Shown here one piece after another: positions 60,094 to 64,000 of a stretch of DNA of 64,000 bases. How positions within the stretch are numbered: the first letter of the stretch is position 1; each line of letters starts with the position of its first letter. Under the pieces are notes generated by a model, which was given only the letters and a program-made list of their open reading frames with translations, was not told the DNA's origin and made no database searches. Made by a program: the position numbers and the translations under genes. Source of the stretch: Gammaproteobacteria bacterium (GTDB lineage: Bacteria > Pseudomonadota > Gammaproteobacteria > Enterobacterales > Neiellaceae); assembly GCA_017425245.1 (NCBI GenBank), contig JAFOOX010000029.1:1-64000 (forward strand), read 5' to 3'.

Positions 60094-61041
60094 GTGTTTG
60101 AACTGTTCAGAGCCAAAGGCACCATCCGCTTTATGCGGCACAAAATGGTTGCCTGTATCATCTCCCTGACGCTGGTCACCATCGGCCTGGTGTCGTTGGC
60201 GACCAAAGGGATCAATTGGGGTCTCGACTTCACCGGTGGCACCATTGTCGAAGTGGCCTATAGCCAACCGGTTGAACTTGATTTGGTGCGCCAAGCACTG
60301 GATGCCGGCAAAGTAGGGGCGGCTGTGGTTCAGCATTTTGGGGCGACCACGGATGTGCTGATCCGCCTGGCACCGCAGCAAGGGGTCGCTCCTGAAGCGA
60401 TTGCCGAGGGGGTGATCGCCAGTCTCAAGAGCACGCCTGATGTGTCGCTGGAACTGCGCCGGGTTGAATTTATCGGCCCCAACATCGGCGAAGAGTTCCG
60501 CGATGTGGCCTTTATGGCAGCACTGGCGGCCATTGCCGCAATTCTGGTCTACGTGTCGATGCGCTTTGAGTGGCGTTTCGCCGTCGGCGCAGTAACAGCA
60601 TTGGTTCACGATACCCTGATGGTGATGGGACTGTTCTCGATCCTGCAACTGGAGTTTGACCTGACGGTGATGGCCGCAGTGATGTCGGTGATCGGCTACT
60701 CGCTCAATGACACCATCGTGATCTTTGACCGGGTACGCGAAAATTTCCGTGTGTTGCGTGGGGTGTCGACCGAGGAGAACTTTGATATCTCCCTGACCCA
60801 GACCCTGAGCCGGACCTTCATTACTGCCGGTACCACCATGCTGGTGCTGCTGTCGCTTTATCTGTTGGGCGGTCAGCTGCTGGAGAACTTCTCGCTGGCG
60901 CTGCTATTTGGTGTGTTTGTCGGTACTTACAGCTCGATCTATGCGGCGAGTGCAGTGGCCTTCTGGCTGGGTGTCAGCCGCGAAGATCTGATGCCGACCC
61001 AGGTCGAGAAAGAGGGGGCGGATCAGGCGCCGTTGATGTAA
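60094..61041 (+). CDS. secF: Protein translocase subunit SecF
   Basis: A 315-residue partner of SecD with six helices. Characteristic segments are NWGLDFTGGTIVEVAYSQP, VIGYSLNDTIVIFDRVRENF and LSRTFITAGTTMLVLLSLYLLGG. The GTG at 60094 follows AAGGAG, which decides the start. It ends the queA operon and is followed by a strong terminator. Confidence 0.98.
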   Translation: MFELFRAKGTIRFMRHKMVACIISLTLVTIGLVSLATKGINWGLDFTGGTIVEVAYSQPVELDLVRQALDAGKVGAAVVQHFGATTDVLIRLAPQQGVAPEAIAEGVIASLKSTPDVSLELRRVEFIGPNIGEEFRDVAFMAALAAIAAILVYVSMRFEWRFAVGAVTALVHDTLMVMGLFSILQLEFDLTVMAAVMSVIGYSLNDTIVIFDRVRENFRVLRGVSTEENFDISLTQTLSRTFITAGTTMLVLLSLYLLGGQLLENFSLALLFGVFVGTYSSIYAASAVAFWLGVSREDLMPTQVEKEGADQAPLM

Positions 61042-61065
61042 ATCAGCCTGGTCATCTGGCCATTA

Positions 61066-61096
61066 AAAAAGGCGTCCATAGCGGACGCCTTTTTCT
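61066..61096. terminator. Bidirectional terminator between secF and suhB
   Basis: A stem of AAAAAGGCGTCC and GGACGCCTTTTT around an ATAGC loop lies 24 bases after secF and just before the converging suhB end. A and T runs flank it on each side. Confidence 0.9.
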
Positions 61097-61108
61097 TCAC
61101 CGGTGGTC

Positions 61109-61915
61109 TTAGCTGCGCAGCATCGCCGCGGGCAGCAGCGGGCGCATACGCATCAACATCTCTTTCACCACCTTGGGAGCGCCAGCCACGATGTGGCCTT
61201 CGGTCAGGTGGTTGCTGTCACCAGTGAAATCGCATACCAGCCCGCCGGCTTCGCGCACCAGCAACTCGCCTGCGGCGATGTCCCAAGGCTTGAGCCCCAG
61301 TTCCCAGAAGCCATCCATACGCCCGGCCGCGACATAGGCCAGATCCAGCGCTGCTGAGCCGGCACGACGCACATCACCGGCCTGTTCAAAAAAGGCGCGG
61401 AAGATGGCGAGGTAGCTGTCGAGGTAGTTGCGGTTGCGGAACGGGAAGCCGGTGGCCAGCAGGGCACCGCGCATGTCCTTGGCATTGGTGCCACGCAGAC
61501 GGCGCTCGTTGAGCTGAGCGCCACGGCCACGGCTGGCGGTGAAGAGTTCGTTGCGAATGGGATCGAAGACCACGGCATGCTCGATCCGCCCTTTGATCTG
61601 CAGGGCGATGGAGACGGAGAAGTGGGGGATGCCGCGGATGAAGTTGGTGGTCCCGTCCAGTGGGTCGATGATCCATTGATAATCGCTGGCCTCGGCGCCA
61701 GAGACGCCGGATTCCTCGCCAACGAACTGGTGGTCCGGGTAGGCCTTGCGAATGGTATCGATGATCAGCCGTTCGGCTTCGCGGTCGACGTTGGTGACGA
61801 AATCATCGGCACCTTTCTGTTCAGTCTGGATCTGATCAACCTGCTCGAAAGAGCGGGCGATGAAACTGCCGGCGGCACGGGCGGCGCGCACAGCGATATT
61901 GAGCATCGGCTGCAT
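61109..61915 (-). CDS. suhB: Inositol-1-monophosphatase family protein SuhB
   Basis: A 268-residue magnesium-dependent phosphatase fold protein that also takes part in rRNA antitermination in E. coli. Metal-site motifs are FVGEESGVSG, IIDPLDGTTNFIRGIPHFSVSIAL and KPWDIAAGELLVREAGG. The ATG at 61915 gives the standard MQPMLNIAVRAAR start. It is divergent from trmJ. Confidence 0.97.
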   Translation of the reverse strand: MQPMLNIAVRAARAAGSFIARSFEQVDQIQTEQKGADDFVTNVDREAERLIIDTIRKAYPDHQFVGEESGVSGAEASDYQWIIDPLDGTTNFIRGIPHFSVSIALQIKGRIEHAVVFDPIRNELFTASRGRGAQLNERRLRGTNAKDMRGALLATGFPFRNRNYLDSYLAIFRAFFEQAGDVRRAGSAALDLAYVAAGRMDGFWELGLKPWDIAAGELLVREAGGLVCDFTGDSNHLTEGHIVAGAPKVVKEMLMRMRPLLPAAMLRS

Positions 61916-62061
61916 GGACAAGGACACCATTTGCTAAAGAACGGGGGAGAAGCGGCGCGAATTATAGTCAGTTGAGGGGGTGGCGGCAACGGACGACTGC
62001 GCCCGGTAATCGGGCTGTGCTAACCTAATGCCCCTTTTTGTCACCCGGACCATGGCGCCCA

Positions 62062-62808
62062 ATGGAGCAGTTGTCGGCAATTCGCATCGTTCTGGTTGAA
62101 ACCAGCCACTCCGGTAACATCGGATCAGTGGCTCGCGCCATGAAAAACATGGGGTTGTCGCAACTGGTGCTGGTCAATCCGCAAGAAGCGATCGACGGCA
62201 AGGCCGTTGCCCTGGCCGCTGGCGCCAGTGATCTGCTGCAGCAGGCGCGGGTGGTGGCGTCGCTGGATGAGGCGATTGCCGAATGCTCGCTGGTGGTCGG
62301 TACTAGTGCCCGGCCGCGCACCTTGAGCTGGCCGGCCCTGGATGCCCGCGAGTGCGGCCTGCGCGCCACCACTGAAGCCCGCCATCATCCGGTGGCCATC
62401 GTCTTTGGCCGTGAGCGCAATGGTCTGACCAACGACGAGCTGCAGAAGTGCCATTACCACCTGCACATTCCCTCCAATCCTGATTACAGTGCCCTCAACA
62501 TCGCCCAGGCGGTGCAGGTTGTGACCTACGAATTGCGCATGGCGGCCAGTGCTGGCGCAGTGATGGCCGAGGCTGAAGTCGATTATCCGCCGGCTGAGGA
62601 GCTTGAGCGCTTCTATGCCCAGCTAGAGGCGATCCTGCGTCAGGTCGGTTTCATTCTGCCGCGTCACCCCGGGCAGGTGATGCAGAAGCTGCGCAGGCTC
62701 TTCACCCGCGCCCGGCCTGAGACGCAGGAGATGGCGATCCTGCGTGGTATGCTCGCCACTATGCACAAGGCCAGCGCCCCCGCTAGCGGCGCCGACAGCG
62801 AGGAGTGA
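62062..62808 (+). CDS. trmJ: tRNA (cytidine/uridine-2'-O)-methyltransferase TrmJ
   Basis: A 248-residue SPOUT methyltransferase that acts on position 32 of tRNAs. Motifs are [43 protein letters not shown] and [23 protein letters not shown], which make the knotted SAM site. The ATG at 62062 gives family length. cysE begins one base after its stop. Confidence 0.96.
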   Translation: MEQLSAIRIVLVETSHSGNIGSVARAMKNMGLSQLVLVNPQEAIDGKAVALAAGASDLLQQARVVASLDEAIAECSLVVGTSARPRTLSWPALDARECGLRATTEARHHPVAIVFGRERNGLTNDELQKCHYHLHIPSNPDYSALNIAQAVQVVTYELRMAASAGAVMAEAEVDYPPAEELERFYAQLEAILRQVGFILPRHPGQVMQKLRRLFTRARPETQEMAILRGMLATMHKASAPASGADSEE

Positions 62809-62809
62809 C

Positions 62810-63643
62810 ATGTTCGAACGCATCCGTGAGGACGTCCGCAGCGTTTTCGACCGAGATCCGGCGGCGCGCACCACCATCGAAGTGTTGCTGACCTATCCGG
62901 GGCTGCATGCCATCTGGTTTCATCGCCTCAGCCATAGCCTGTGGAAGCGTGGCTTGCGCTTTCCGGCACGCTGGCTGTCGACCCTCGCTCGCTGGCTGAC
63001 CGGTATCGAGATCCATCCCGGGGCGCGCATTGGCCGCCGCTTCTTCATTGACCATGGCATGGGGGTAGTGATCGGCGAAACCGCCGAAATTGGCGATGAC
63101 GTCACCCTCTATCACGGCGTCACCTTGGGCGGCACCAGCTGGAGTCCTGGCAAACGTCATCCCACACTGGCCAACGGGGTAGTGGTGGGGGCGGGGGCCA
63201 AGGTGCTGGGCCCCATCACCATGCATGAGGGGGCGCGTGTCGGTTCCAATGCCGTGGTGGTCAAAGATGTACCGGCCGGTGCAACGGTGGTGGGCATTCC
63301 CGGGCGGGTGGTCCAGCGTCAGCATCCGACGGCCGAGGCTCAGCCCGCGACCGCCGAGCAGCGGGCGCGGCGCGATCAGCTGGCGCGTAAATATGGGTTT
63401 GACGCCTATGCCGTGTCGCCTGATAACCCCGATCCTGTGGCCAAGGCTATTGGCCAGGTGCTGGACCATATGCATCTGCTAGAGCAGCGTCAGGAGCAGA
63501 TTCTGATGGGGCTGAAGGGGGCGGGTATCGATCTCAAGTGCTGCTCGGTGCCTCATCTGGACATCAGCGAGTTTCGTGAAGCCGAAGCGCAGGCCGCTCA
63601 GGATCGCCAGCGCGCGGCCGATGCCTTTGATCCTGTTATCTAA
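62810..63643 (+). CDS. cysE: Serine O-acetyltransferase CysE (isc-linked type)
   Basis: A 277-residue left-handed beta-helix enzyme that makes O-acetylserine, the precursor of cysteine. Typical parts are [69 protein letters not shown] and [22 protein letters not shown]. The short N-terminus and longer C-terminal tail suit the form found next to isc or nif genes, rather than the E. coli form. It lies directly ahead of iscR, so it may feed cysteine to the Fe-S machinery. Confidence 0.95.
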   Translation: MFERIREDVRSVFDRDPAARTTIEVLLTYPGLHAIWFHRLSHSLWKRGLRFPARWLSTLARWLTGIEIHPGARIGRRFFIDHGMGVVIGETAEIGDDVTLYHGVTLGGTSWSPGKRHPTLANGVVVGAGAKVLGPITMHEGARVGSNAVVVKDVPAGATVVGIPGRVVQRQHPTAEAQPATAEQRARRDQLARKYGFDAYAVSPDNPDPVAKAIGQVLDHMHLLEQRQEQILMGLKGAGIDLKCCSVPHLDISEFREAEAQAAQDRQRAADAFDPVI

Positions 63644-63671
63644 TAGCCAGCGGTTATGGCTGTCATCGTAG

Positions 63672-63721
63672 ATACCCGACTAAATTGGTCGGGAAAATAG
63701 TTGACCAATTTTGTCGGCAAT
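63672..63721 (+). promoter_or_regulatory. Two adjacent IscR type-1 binding sites and iscR promoter
   Basis: Two 25-bp sequences lie end to end (63672-63696 and 63697-63721). Both follow the type-1 IscR pattern: ATA then a Y-rich part, GAC, an A/T centre, then GTC and R-rich sequence (ATACCCGAC...GGTCGGG; ATAGTTGAC...GTCGG). TTGACC inside the second site can serve as the -35 box, so bound IscR would block RNA polymerase. This is the known feedback arrangement of isc operons. Confidence 0.8.
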
Positions 63722-63769
63722 GTCACCATTTTGTTTAGCAAGCCCTGACTACGCCAGAGGTGACTTCCG

Positions 63770-64000
63770 ATGCGCTTGACCAGCAAAGGCCGCTATGCGG
63801 TGACTGCCATCCTTGATGTGGCTCTGTATGCGGTAGATGGCCCGGTGCCGCTGGCCGATATTTCCGAACGCCAGGGGATTTCCCTCTCCTATCTGGAACA
63901 GCTGTTTGCCCGGCTGCGTAAGAAGGGGTTGGTGAGCAGCGTACGCGGTCCCGGTGGCGGTTATCGCCTCGGCAAACCTGCGGATCAGATCTCGGTGGGC
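63770..64000 (+). CDS. iscR: Fe-S cluster assembly regulator IscR (5' part, cut by window end)
   Basis: The first 77 codons are present: [20 protein letters not shown], then the winged-helix region [39 protein letters not shown]. This is the Rrf2-family repressor that, with a [2Fe-2S] cluster, shuts off its own isc operon. The cluster cysteines lie beyond the window. GAGG precedes the ATG by about eight bases. Two type-1 operators lie upstream. Confidence 0.97.
   Translation, partial: MRLTSKGRYAVTAILDVALYAVDGPVPLADISERQGISLSYLEQLFARLRKKGLVSSVRGPGGGYRLGKPADQISVG

Overview
This window is a piece of a GC-rich gammaproteobacterial chromosome. The neighbourhoods are those of the Vibrio/Aeromonas/Shewanella/Enterobacterales branch: fadD-rnd-minE-minD-minC-ycgL-lytic transglycosylase-ycgN, dsbB-nhaB-fadR, sodB-grxD, queA-tgt-yajC-secD-secF, suhB-trmJ-cysE-iscR, and a hisG-to-hisIE operon with a fused hisB. 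A GlyGly-CTERM protease, a PsrA-like operator next to a FadR gene and attC sites all suit an Aeromonadales- or Alteromonadales-like organism. Genus and species cannot be told from the sequence. A CowN homologue hints that the organism or its relatives fix nitrogen, although no nif gene lies in the window.

Layout. 1-6.3 kb: two unrecognised coupled genes, cowN, an ABM monooxygenase, dusC coupled to an M28 lipoprotein peptidase, a DUF2750 gene and a DUF2459 lipoprotein. 6.3-9.26 kb: an accessory island. It holds a palindromic element, a small array of gene cassettes separated by three attC-like sites with no integrase in view, and flanking copies of a structured repeat of about 265-330 bp in inverted orientation, followed by a 7-bp tandem repeat. 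9.3-20 kb: a diguanylate cyclase overlapping a membrane protein gene, YchJ, two esterases, parvulin, PilU, a MOSC protein, Dps, an RsuA-family pseudouridine synthase, a small DUF2897-like protein and an M15 carboxypeptidase. 19.5-25.4 kb: dapE-yffB, a lone crr and two CPA2 antiporters. 25.5-30.7 kb: DUF3025, an aspartate/aromatic aminotransferase, a Cys-rich mini membrane protein, DUF4250 and two tandem secreted serine proteases. 30.7-37.9 kb: the complete his operon with a His6 leader peptide and attenuator. 38-64 kb: yoaA-tsaB-slp, fadD-rnd, minCDE, the ycgL group, dsbB, nhaB/fadR, sodB/grxD, ppk2, a GlyGly-CTERM trypsin, queA-tgt-yajC-secDF, suhB, trmJ-cysE and the start of iscR.

Functional links. 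Fatty-acid use is represented by fadD, a PsrA-type operator and fadR. Division-site placement is covered by minCDE. Oxidative and iron-sulphur housekeeping is covered by sodB, grxD, dps, iscR and cysE, the last supplying a cysteine precursor next to the Isc operon. Protein export and extracellular proteolysis are covered by secDF-yajC and three S1 proteases.

The least ordinary parts are the 6.3-9.3 kb island, whose repeats keep hairpin structure while changing sequence, and a G9 homopolymer inside one secreted protease gene. No tRNA, rRNA, CRISPR array, transposase or phage gene was seen.
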